From the NCBI GenBank assembly GCA_028692715.1, contig JAQUWU010000031.1:1-60777 (forward strand): 60,777 nucleotides of DNA. The letters are read 5' to 3'. Source of the stretch: Paludibacter sp. (GTDB taxonomy: Bacteria; Bacteroidota; Bacteroidia; Bacteroidales; Paludibacteraceae). The notes under the pieces are model-generated. The model worked only from the letters and a program-made list of their open reading frames with translations. It did not search any database and was not told where the DNA came from. Numbering within the stretch: position 1 is the first letter of the stretch; each line of letters begins with the position of its first letter. Shown here in pieces: positions 45,084-53,087 of the stretch. Both the position numbers and the translations under genes were made by a program.

Positions 45084-46928
45084 CTAACGTATGTATTGAA
45101 TTCCTTCTTTTGAATGTATTTTTATAATAAATAATTCATTTGCTGGGATATTCATTTCAGAAGAAATTATAGATCCCTGATATAACAATGTTCCATTAAT
45201 TCTATAAATCTCAATATAGTCTCCATTTGTCAGGTTAAATATTTTATTTCCAGAACGATATGCTTTTGGAACAATATTATCATTATTTGATGTAGCAGAG
45301 TTATTGACTTTTTCTACGGTTAATTTGTCAAGACAGAAATACGCAGCTGTATTCATCCCATAATCTCCCGTATCTGTTGACTCCATTGTAAATTGAATAT
45401 AAGAAACTTCGCCAAGTGAGGACAAATCCATCCATTCCCATGAGTTATTTAACTTCATTTGTACTGAATTTTCTGAACGATAATCTGCCAAATAATACTC
45501 AGCAGTTCCAGTTTCAGTAATTCCGTCTGCTAGATATCCGGTAGCAATAAGCTTAAAATAATCACCTTGTACAAATTTACGGGCAAAAGTATCACCGTAT
45601 TTACAACTGTAATAGGGCCATGCTGAGTTAGAAACATAAGCACCTATTGCTTTGTAAGTTTTACCATCGTTAAACTTGACGTAGTTTGAAGTTTCAGTTA
45701 CATTCGCGGCAGTCTCGTCATTAAAAAATCCCCAGTTGCCAACCAAAAAGTTTGAACCTTCGCCATTGAATCCTCCTTTAGCCATACATTCCCATTGGTT
45801 ATCTATCCAATCGTTTGAATCCCCTTGCCCAAAATCATCATTCGAGATATGATTACTAATAGTGAATCCATCCCAATAATATCCACCCCAACCATTTCGA
45901 TGAGAAAAAATAAAGTTTTGAGATTCAAGGAACACATTCTCTGAATAAGCTTCCGACCAGTGAGAGTCAGCCGCTAATGGCGTTGATGCTAAAGTAGTTG
46001 TGTTTTGTAAATCAAGAGTAATATAGTCTTCACCTATTGGAGGATATACAGCTTCAGTAGCATCTGGATGCAAATCTACAATTCCAGCAAATTCAGTTGA
46101 CGTTTCGCCTAACCATCCAGTTTCTTGAACTATTCCGGTATACACTTTTATAAAATCAATATAATCCAAATGTACAGGATTTCCGCTATCGTCAACCGCC
46201 CAATCAATCTTAAACCCAATCTTGTCGTTAGTGCTAGTGTTTGCATAATTGTCCACATAGCCCCAATTAAATCCTGGTAAGCTCCACATACTTCCATTTT
46301 GTAACGCATTTTTGCGGAGTCGTGTTCCTTTAAAAGTCATGGTATTGTCAGTAATCCAAAGGGGATACATAGTAGCTTGTGTAGCAAAAGATATGTGAGT
46401 TACTACTCCTTCAGCTCCCTGATTATCTGTCCATTTGATATTTGATTTTAGTCCGTCAGGATCAGGGCGATAATAGGTAATTTCATAATTATGAATAGTT
46501 TCGGTATTGTTATATTCTGATCCTGCCAATTCATACCAAGGTTCATTGGCATCGGGAAGTCCGTTTTTATTCAAATCCTGACAAACCATGACCACACCAG
46601 GTTCTGAACTATTAGTAAATGCATTCCCTAAAGCTTTAAAATCATATTCATTCGTCACATTTACAATTGAATGATCGAATCCTACTACTGCATAACCACC
46701 AAATGCTCCCAAACCAAGCATTGATGTATTCCCAATTAGTTTTTGTTGTGCAAACAGCAACGCATTCTCGGGAGTATCACTAAATGATGGCGTTGGAAAT
46801 AAACGGTTAATATGTTGTCCCGGAGCAGGTTTATACTCTAACACTTTCGTGATTTTTTCGGAGTGTTGTGAACTTGCATTGAGGCTTAAAAAAGCCATGC
46901 ATAAAGCAATAAAAGTAGTTTTTTTCAT
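45084..46928 (-). CDS. btuH: BtuH-like DUF4465 surface protein with T9SS sorting domain
   Basis: 614 residues. A signal peptide (cut near SSQ, residue 21) without a lipobox cysteine is followed by an N-terminal beta domain common to Bacteroidota cell-surface proteins (GLGAFGGYAVVGFDHSIVNV), then a DUF4465 domain (about residues 330-537, SQNFIFSHRNGWGGYYWDGF), and finally a T9SS C-terminal sorting domain (about 545-614: IYRINGTLLYQGSI, MNIPANELFIIKI). DUF4465 is the domain of BtuH, the surface B12-binding protein of gut Bacteroides. It is the third gene of a btuB-btuG-btuH run under a cobalamin riboswitch. Anchoring by T9SS rather than by a lipid is the odd feature. Confidence 0.82.
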   Translation of the reverse strand: MKKTTFIALCMAFLSLNASSQHSEKITKVLEYKPAPGQHINRLFPTPSFSDTPENALLFAQQKLIGNTSMLGLGAFGGYAVVGFDHSIVNVTNEYDFKALGNAFTNSSEPGVVMVCQDLNKNGLPDANEPWYELAGSEYNNTETIHNYEITYYRPDPDGLKSNIKWTDNQGAEGVVTHISFATQATMYPLWITDNTMTFKGTRLRKNALQNGSMWSLPGFNWGYVDNYANTSTNDKIGFKIDWAVDDSGNPVHLDYIDFIKVYTGIVQETGWLGETSTEFAGIVDLHPDATEAVYPPIGEDYITLDLQNTTTLASTPLAADSHWSEAYSENVFLESQNFIFSHRNGWGGYYWDGFTISNHISNDDFGQGDSNDWIDNQWECMAKGGFNGEGSNFLVGNWGFFNDETAANVTETSNYVKFNDGKTYKAIGAYVSNSAWPYYSCKYGDTFARKFVQGDYFKLIATGYLADGITETGTAEYYLADYRSENSVQMKLNNSWEWMDLSSLGEVSYIQFTMESTDTGDYGMNTAAYFCLDKLTVEKVNNSATSNNDNIVPKAYRSGNKIFNLTNGDYIEIYRINGTLLYQGSIISSEMNIPANELFIIKIHSKEGIQYIR

Positions 46929-46962
46929 TTTTTTAAATAATTTATTGTGAATAATATTTCCG

Positions 46963-48060
46963 TCATTTTATTTTATTGATAAATACAATTTGATTCGGGT
47001 TTAATCCGATTTGATTAATTCTGAATTTTAATTTTCCACTTCTATTAAAGCAAAGTACATCACCCCATTCTGTAAAAGAATAGGCATCGGTAATATATAC
47101 GTCTCCGTTGGCAGGGTTCACATTTATTCCGTAAGGTGTAGAAATAGTTGTGTTATCAGTTATAAAATTCTCTGAAACAATTTTTTCCTGTTTACAATCA
47201 AAAACTTTAAACCAGGATGTTTGAAGCGCATAATCGTAATTGTAGATATAAGCAGTATCATTACAAATTGTAAAATTTAATGCTTGAATGTCACTAAAAG
47301 TCTTAACAACTTCATCTGTGTTACTATTTATTTTTTTAAAACTGTATGGAATATCTCCATAATTTCCACGTGTAACCACGTAAACATCCCCTTCCTTATC
47401 ACTATGAATTTTATACGGATTCAGACCGACTGTAATTTTTTTTATTTCTTTTAGTGGATTAGTATTCAAAACAGATACTGTACTGTCAAAATAGGGGAAG
47501 TCAAGTCCACCGGAATTAGATACATAGACTTTATTATTTGCAACACAAATGCCATCGGGATTTCGACCGCATTCTACCACTGCATTAATTTCCAAAGTTG
47601 TTGTATCTATTTGTACAACAGTTCCATCAAACGAGCAAACATAGGCTTTACCATTAAGAAAATCAATAAATCTTGGCTGACGTGCTACGCCCTTTTCGTC
47701 AAACATGGGTATTTGTTTGATTGATTTACCGGTATTTATATCCAGCACTTCAATTTCGCTTGAAACATTGACAACAACATAGAGTTTTGAGCCGTAAAGT
47801 TGCATATCATTAGCCGTGTCACCCAGTCCACGGTTATTGCTACTTAAAAAGAAATTAGTATTCAATTCTTGCTTCTCGAAATTGTATGAAGCCAATGTAC
47901 TGTTGTTAAGATTAAACAATCCCTCACACAAAACAAATATTTGTGTAGTCTCAATTTCGGTGGGATAATCGCGAACTTTTTCGATATCGTTCATATCGTT
48001 GCATCCTGTAATTGAGAACGCAATAATCAGTAATACAGATATATAACTTTTGTTTTTCAT
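46963..48060 (-). CDS. btuG: BtuG-like surface lipoprotein (DUF5074/YncE-type beta-propeller)
   Basis: 365 residues. A lipoprotein signal ends SITGC, making Cys20 the lipid-anchored residue, followed by ND, permissive for surface export. The rest is a seven-bladed propeller with blades such as LYGSKLYVVVNVSSEIEVLD, GRNPDGICVANNKVYVSNSG and VGLNPYKIHSDKEGDVYVVT. BtuG caps BtuB and captures corrinoids with very high affinity in Bacteroides. Order, cobalamin riboswitch and fold agree with that role here. It lies 107 bp after btuB and 34 bp before the BtuH-like gene. Confidence 0.88.
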   Translation of the reverse strand: MKNKSYISVLLIIAFSITGCNDMNDIEKVRDYPTEIETTQIFVLCEGLFNLNNSTLASYNFEKQELNTNFFLSSNNRGLGDTANDMQLYGSKLYVVVNVSSEIEVLDINTGKSIKQIPMFDEKGVARQPRFIDFLNGKAYVCSFDGTVVQIDTTTLEINAVVECGRNPDGICVANNKVYVSNSGGLDFPYFDSTVSVLNTNPLKEIKKITVGLNPYKIHSDKEGDVYVVTRGNYGDIPYSFKKINSNTDEVVKTFSDIQALNFTICNDTAYIYNYDYALQTSWFKVFDCKQEKIVSENFITDNTTISTPYGINVNPANGDVYITDAYSFTEWGDVLCFNRSGKLKFRINQIGLNPNQIVFINKIK

Positions 48061-48166
48061 ATAAATTGTTATTGTTTTTTTAAAAGTTAGTTGTAAAAGC
48101 TGGGATTCCGGTTAAAACCGAAATCAGAATTTATTAGAGTAGGTTTAATGCTACTAAGAAAAATAT

Positions 48167-50215
48167 TTAAAATTTGAGTGAAACGGTGGCTCGAAACGAG
48201 CGCCCCGGCATGGGGAAGTAACGCACTATGGCGTAGTTCTTATTGAGAAGATTGAGTAACTCCAGATTCGTAGAAAGTAGCAATTTTTTTAAATTAAACT
48301 CTCGGGAGAACGATATGTTATGGTCAACGTATCCGGGCAACCTGTTTTCAGAATAATTCTGAAATCCGGCATAACGATGCCCCGACCACAAAACGGAATA
48401 AGAAACATCTAACAATGGGGTTTCGAGTGCGGCTTTTCCGGAACCCGAAATTCGAGGCGTATACGGGAGTTGATGTTTATAGGTTTTACTGTCATTTGGA
48501 TCCGTAATATTTAATGCTCGTTGATATGTGTAGGAAGTGCCAAGCACTAAACCAATTTTTTTCCAGGGATATAACGTTGTTTCCCCTGTAAAGTCAAGCC
48601 CATCAATACTTACTTCTCCCAGATTTACGGTAGTCCAAATAGCATTATTTTTGTTTGGTATTGCTACAATTTTATTTTTCACATTGTTGTGATATAAATC
48701 GGTAGTTACAGAAAATAATGGTAACCAACCCGATGAAGAAACAGAATAAGTAAATCCTACATTGAACTGATTAGCATCTTCGGGTTTTAAATTTGTATTT
48801 CCAACACATAAATAATACAAATCATTAAATGTAGGCAATCGAAAAATATTTTTATAAAAGGCTCTGAATCTTAAGTCTATATCTGATAAAGGTTGTACAC
48901 TGATGCTTATATAGGGTGAAATCCTTCGTTGATTATTCGCTGCATCTCCCGTTTTCACAGTTTCATTTACTACATTACTTAACGCACTTGCTGTAGCCAG
49001 TATATTGTTAGTAACATACTTTACTGCAATTGCCGACAACCAACTATAACGTGTAGGATAAGAAAAATCGTATGAATCGGCACTTAAAGTGTTAATATAA
49101 AAATCTGATGAAGCAGAAAAGGATAAATTTTTAAAAGCACGAAACAAAAGAGAAGCAGATCCATAATACTCTTTTTGTAAATAAATACTCCTAAGTTCCC
49201 CTGTTGAACCCAAATAGGATGTGTCGAGGTAACACATATAACCGCTATTGTATTTTGCATTTGCCTGAAAATCCCATGTTTTTGAAAAATTATTTTCGTA
49301 GTGTCCCTGAGTAAAAAACGTTCTGTCACTCATTCTCTGCGAAGTAAATGCACTTTCGTTGTATAGAATAGTGGCTCCTGGTAATCCCCTATCCGAACTA
49401 TAATAATATGATTTAATATATGCAGATTCGTTTTCAGAAAAATTTGCATAAATAGAACCTTCTAACCTATAGTTCTGAACATCGGAATTTTTTCTGATTT
49501 CCATTGATGTGCTGTCACCAGCTGATTGTCCATATTGGAGTAAATATGGATATTCTCCGTTTGCCGAAAGCCATTCAGCACTGAATGCCGCTGATAGTTT
49601 AGAATTTATCTTTTTCTGAATCCAGAATGCGGGATTGAAAAGTCCGAATGATCCAACCCTTAGACTTGCTTTCCCATTTAGAGTTTTTTCTCCATCGAAA
49701 CGTGGTGAAAGTGTACGAATATTAAGTACTGCGGCTGATGCAAAAAGCCTTGCGGGTTGAAAAATATTATCACTTTGACCGTTATTGAGCGATAGCATAT
49801 CCACATTGTCTAATGAGAAACGCCCTATATCTATTTGTCCCGTTTGACAATCGGTTAGCGTAATACCATCATAACTTACTGCTGTGTGATTTGCTCCCAA
49901 ACTTCGAACAGAAATGGTTTTCAGTCCACCAATACCACCATAATCCTTTACCGACACTCCCGAAAAGTATTTTACCGCATCCGAAACTTGTAAGACATTC
50001 AGCTTTTCAATTTTTTTTGAACTCAAAATTTGGAGTGGTGATGTAGATCGAACTTCAGTATTACGATATTGTTCAATAACCGTAACTTCCGGGATTGAGT
50101 AGACTTTTGTACTGTCTACCTTGTCGGCAGCAAACAAATGAACTGAAATAAATACATTGCTCAGAGCAATTAGATATTTCAACTTGGGAGAAAAAGGGAA
50201 AAATGTAAAACACAT
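48167..50215 (-). CDS. btuB: TonB-dependent vitamin B12 receptor BtuB
   Basis: Outer-membrane corrinoid importer, about 682 residues from ATG 50215. A signal peptide (KLKYLIALSNVFISVHLFAA) is followed by a TonB-box-like stretch (VYSIPEVTVIEQ), the plug domain (LQVSDAVKYFSGVSVKDYGG, VRSLGANHTAVSYDG) and a 22-strand barrel ending in Phe (FRATVSLKF). The frame extends to 50338, but that start falls inside the riboswitch aptamer. The ATG at 50308 is possible but would put two hydrophobic segments in tandem. It has no SusC-type N-terminal regulatory domain. It leads the btuB-btuG-btuH run. Confidence 0.9.
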   Translation of the reverse strand: MCFTFFPFSPKLKYLIALSNVFISVHLFAADKVDSTKVYSIPEVTVIEQYRNTEVRSTSPLQILSSKKIEKLNVLQVSDAVKYFSGVSVKDYGGIGGLKTISVRSLGANHTAVSYDGITLTDCQTGQIDIGRFSLDNVDMLSLNNGQSDNIFQPARLFASAAVLNIRTLSPRFDGEKTLNGKASLRVGSFGLFNPAFWIQKKINSKLSAAFSAEWLSANGEYPYLLQYGQSAGDSTSMEIRKNSDVQNYRLEGSIYANFSENESAYIKSYYYSSDRGLPGATILYNESAFTSQRMSDRTFFTQGHYENNFSKTWDFQANAKYNSGYMCYLDTSYLGSTGELRSIYLQKEYYGSASLLFRAFKNLSFSASSDFYINTLSADSYDFSYPTRYSWLSAIAVKYVTNNILATASALSNVVNETVKTGDAANNQRRISPYISISVQPLSDIDLRFRAFYKNIFRLPTFNDLYYLCVGNTNLKPEDANQFNVGFTYSVSSSGWLPLFSVTTDLYHNNVKNKIVAIPNKNNAIWTTVNLGEVSIDGLDFTGETTLYPWKKIGLVLGTSYTYQRALNITDPNDSKTYKHQLPYTPRISGSGKAALETPLLDVSYSVLWSGHRYAGFQNYSENRLPGYVDHNISFSREFNLKKLLLSTNLELLNLLNKNYAIVRYFPMPGRSFRATVSLKF

Positions 50216-50338
50216 ACAATCTATTTGTTTAATAATTAACCAAATAGCTTGCAAGAAAAGAAAAATCAACAAAGCAAAAATGCATGCAATATTGGTTTTT
50301 AGCTCCATCCTCGAAAGCTTTAAAAACATATAATGCAT

Positions 50339-50550
50339 GGCAGGTCTTCTGACTTACTCCCAAATTGAACGCCTTCCCGAGACCTCCCCTAACCCCTCCA
50401 AAAGGAGGGGAACTGCTCCTCCCTTTTGGGGAGGTTGGGTGGGGTTCCCAGTGGCAAAAGTTGTTGTTCAAAACGTAATATGGAGCTTACAGCAGCGGGA
50501 CTGTTCAGGATTTTCACCTAATTCCCTTTTAATTTCTATTTGTAGAATAC
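50339..50550 (-). promoter_or_regulatory. Cobalamin (AdoCbl-type) riboswitch
   Basis: On the minus strand the aptamer core GGGAATTAGGTGAAAATCC (50508-50526) is followed by CAGTCCCGCTGCTGTAAGC, then the B12 box GCCACTGGGAA (50445-50455), GGGAAGGC and the closing GTCAGAAGACCTGCC at 50339. All are canonical conserved blocks in the right order. The peripheral arm between the B12 box and GGGAAGGC (about 50380-50443) is unusually GC-rich and holds two palindromes, one a perfect CCCCTCC-AAAA-GGAGGGG. It controls btuB and probably the two genes after it. Confidence 0.95.
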
Positions 50551-50573
50551 AAATATGAAAACCAATGCAAACG

Positions 50574-50581
50574 CAAAATTA
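50574..50581 (-). promoter_or_regulatory. -7 box (TAATTTTG) of the B12 operon
   Basis: Minus-strand TAnnTTTG about 25 bp upstream of the riboswitch aptamer, well placed to start its leader. Confidence 0.55.
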
Positions 50582-50675
50582 CTATATATTATTCATAACA
50601 CAAAACAGCAATTCTTAAAATTAATATATGACACATTCCAAAATCAAGTAATTAATTGAGGTTTAAGTAACAATA

Positions 50676-50924
50676 GTTCGTTATAAAATTTTATTTTTCA
50701 ACCTACCTGCAGCAGGTAGGTGCAAAGGCGCTAAGCCGCCAAGAAAAACTTCAAGTTTTTCTCTTTGCGTTCTTTGCATATATATTTGAAATACTGTATA
50801 TTACAAAATTATTATGCTTAGCGTTCTTTGCGTTTAATTAAAAAAAAAATAAATTTGATATTTTAAAAGGGTTAATCGTTTTAATTACCTGAATAATAAA
50901 CTAATAAATTATTTTATAACGAAC
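50676..50924. mobile_element. Family B MITE-like element with perfect 14-bp inverted ends
   Basis: GTTCGTTATAAAAT (50676-50689) faces ATTTTATAACGAAC (50911-50924). The interior has a CCTACCTGCAGCAGGTAGG palindrome and TTTGCGTTCTTTGC and TTAGCGTTCTTTGCGTTT text. It is the best-preserved copy of the family also seen at 3309 and 6912. It fills the spacer between the B12 promoter and the isoprenoid-synthase-like gene. Confidence 0.65.
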
Positions 50925-51018
50925 CATTGAGTAAAATAGGTGTTATTATTTTTTAAAATAAAATTGGTACTTTTACAAATCATACTTTTCGAAAAATAGA
51001 ATTCTTATCCATCTGATT

Positions 51019-52041
51019 ATGTTTGCTTTGAAAAAATTCAATTGTTTCACTTATTTGAAAAATTTGGTAGAATTACCAGTCCTTTTTCTGATTTTTTTGA
51101 GAAACTCATCGAAGCAGAAAAAATTTCTAAAACAAACTATTTCTGACGCAATTATTAAAAGCAAAAATAAAAATGATGAGAGCTTAGATAATGATGATTA
51201 TAAAAAAATTCAACTTTATGGATATGCAGTACCTGCCATGCTGGGTGAAGCTTACTGTGTATTGAGAAATCAAAAAATGACTACGAATGAAAGATTGAGT
51301 ATTACTTTTTTAGGTTCAATAACCGGTCTTTTCGATGACATGTTTGATAAAAAGGTATTGACAGAAGAATATATAAAAAATATGATTGTTAAACCCAGCT
51401 TTCTTGTTGGGAACAATTCAAATGAAAAATTATTCTTAACGCTCTACAATAACGCACTCGAAATTACGCAAAATAAAGCGGTTCTTATTAAAAAAGCTCT
51501 TGCCGTTTTTGAAGCTCAGATTTTAAGTCGAAAACAGAAACAACCTGAAATTGATTTGTCTGAAATTGAAGAAATTACATTTCAGAAAGGTGGAAGTTCT
51601 ATGCTTATGTATCGGAGCACATTGAACAATAAGATAGATGATCCCGAAAAATTGATGATTTATTTGCTAGGTGGTATCGGTCAGCTTGAAAATGATATTT
51701 TTGATATTTATAAAGATTATAAAGAAGGTATAAAAACACTTGCTACTACAATGCAAAAAACGAGTCATTTACGCGAAAAATATCTGGCATTAATGGCAGA
51801 TGTGTTTGATTCTGTTGAAAAAACCAATTTTCCAACCGGTGCAAAAAAGAAATTTAGAAGAATAATATCGTTGGTTATGAGTCGTGGGTTGGTTTGCCTC
51901 GATTGTATAGAAAAGAACGAAAAAACTACTCAAAATCAATTTCATCTTGAAAAATACGAACGGAAAGATTTGATTTGCGATATGGAAAGTCTTGGCAGTT
52001 TTTTAAAACTGATTCATTATTCGGCTAAATATAATTTTTGA
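51019..52041 (+). CDS. Class I isoprenoid/terpene synthase-like protein
   Basis: 340 residues, all-helical. Two metal-binding motifs of the class I terpenoid synthase fold are present at the expected spacing: DDMFD at residues 106-110 and NDIFDIYKD at residues 225-233, which fits the NDxx(S/D)xx(K/R)(E/D) pattern with Asp replacing the usual Ser and Glu. A hydrophobic N-terminal segment (LVELPVLFLIFL) precedes the fold. This suggests ionisation of a prenyl diphosphate, but the product, and whether it is a cyclase or a prenyltransferase, are unknown. No terpene-tailoring genes are adjacent; it stands alone. Confidence 0.68.
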   Translation: MFALKKFNCFTYLKNLVELPVLFLIFLRNSSKQKKFLKQTISDAIIKSKNKNDESLDNDDYKKIQLYGYAVPAMLGEAYCVLRNQKMTTNERLSITFLGSITGLFDDMFDKKVLTEEYIKNMIVKPSFLVGNNSNEKLFLTLYNNALEITQNKAVLIKKALAVFEAQILSRKQKQPEIDLSEIEEITFQKGGSSMLMYRSTLNNKIDDPEKLMIYLLGGIGQLENDIFDIYKDYKEGIKTLATTMQKTSHLREKYLALMADVFDSVEKTNFPTGAKKKFRRIISLVMSRGLVCLDCIEKNEKTTQNQFHLEKYERKDLICDMESLGSFLKLIHYSAKYNF

Positions 52042-52110
52042 ATTAACAGCATAAAACAATAGTTATGCAATTCGGAAGGTGAAAATCTCCATTTTCATAC
52101 TGTTTTTTTG

Positions 52111-52118
52111 TATCTTTG
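52111..52118 (+). promoter_or_regulatory. -7 box (TATCTTTG) of the TerB/J-domain gene
   Basis: Perfect TAnnTTTG, 31 bp before the start at 52149. Confidence 0.55.
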
Positions 52119-52148
52119 TCGTCCTAAAATTAATTTAATAAAGAGTTT

Positions 52149-52883
52149 ATGAGTGGTTTTGGAAAATTTATAGGCGGCGGTTTAGGTTTTGTTCTTGGAG
52201 GTCCGGTTGGTGCATTAATTGGTTTTGCACTGGGTTCTCTTTTAAGTAGTGGTGAGGCTATTTCTACTTCAACAACACAAAGGATTGGTAGAACGTCAGA
52301 AGGTGATTTTAAAATGAGTTTACTCGTTTTAATGGCCTGCGTCATGAAAGCAGATGGACATGTTGACAAAGCTGAACTGGCTGTTGTGAAAAAATTTTTG
52401 GTCGCTAATTTTGGTGAACAGGGTGCATTGGATGCTTTACATATTCTGAAAAATTTATTAGATCAGAACATAAATGAGACAGATGTGGCTACTCAAATAG
52501 GGATGAATCTGAATTATTCATCGAAGCTTGAGTTATTGCATTTACTTTTTCAGATTGCCTATGCCGATGGAGAAATTGTAGCTTCTGAATTGAATACTAT
52601 TCAGCGTATTTCTACAATATTCCGTATTGACAGACTTGATTTTGATTCGATGAAAGCGCCTTTCATGAAAAAAGTTGATCGGGACTGGGCATATAAAGCA
52701 TTAGAAATTGAACCGACTGCTACTAATGATGAAATAAAAAAAGCCTATCGATCGATGGCGAAAAAATTTCATCCCGATTTGGTAAATGAACTGGGTGAAG
52801 ATGTGAAAAAATCGGCTACCGAAAAATTCCGATCAATAAACGAAGCTTACGAAAGCCTTAAAAAGCAACGAGGATTTATTTAA
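52149..52883 (+). CDS. TerB-domain and DnaJ-domain protein (DjlA-like)
   Basis: 244 residues. A glycine-rich hydrophobic N-terminus (KFIGGGLGFVLGGPVGALIG) suggests membrane association. A TerB-like helical domain follows (about residues 55-165, LMACVMKADGHVDKAELAVV, IAYADGEIVASELN), then a C-terminal J domain (about 180-244) with the HPD motif in AKKFHPDLV. It is the DjlA layout, a membrane co-chaperone that stimulates DnaK, but the N-terminal helix is of a different make. It is followed by an inverted repeat spacer and cysS. Confidence 0.88.
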   Translation: MSGFGKFIGGGLGFVLGGPVGALIGFALGSLLSSGEAISTSTTQRIGRTSEGDFKMSLLVLMACVMKADGHVDKAELAVVKKFLVANFGEQGALDALHILKNLLDQNINETDVATQIGMNLNYSSKLELLHLLFQIAYADGEIVASELNTIQRISTIFRIDRLDFDSMKAPFMKKVDRDWAYKALEIEPTATNDEIKKAYRSMAKKFHPDLVNELGEDVKKSATEKFRSINEAYESLKKQRGFI

Positions 52884-52889
52884 TTTAAA

Positions 52890-53067
52890 CCTCACCCCAA
52901 CCCTCTCCAAAGGAGAGGGAGATAAATAATTAAGAATAGAATTGCAACAATTCGGTTCCTAATTAATAGATTAATATTATACTTTAAAAATAATTATATT
53001 TATTTACAATTAAACGACTAAAAATTCCCCTCCTACTTCCTCTCTATTGGAGAGGGTTGGGGTGAGG
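52890..53067. repeat. REP-like inverted pair between the J-domain gene and cysS
   Basis: CCTCACCCCAACCCTCTCC (52890-52908) and its exact reverse complement (53049-53067) are 19-bp arms around 140 bp of AT-rich DNA. Each arm is joined to a small CTCTCCAAAGGAGAG-type hairpin. The same motif family appears at 44935 and in the riboswitch arm at 50393. Confidence 0.7.
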
Positions 53068-53087
53068 TGTGGATTTAGGAGGGCTAT

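Noticed and set aside
50216-50338. N-terminal extension of btuB to ATG 50338
   Set aside because: The first codons fall within the 3' end of the cobalamin aptamer, and a normal signal peptide starts at 50215.
50229-50558. Two short open frames across the riboswitch
   Set aside because: They cross the conserved aptamer and its GC-rich arm and show no protein features.
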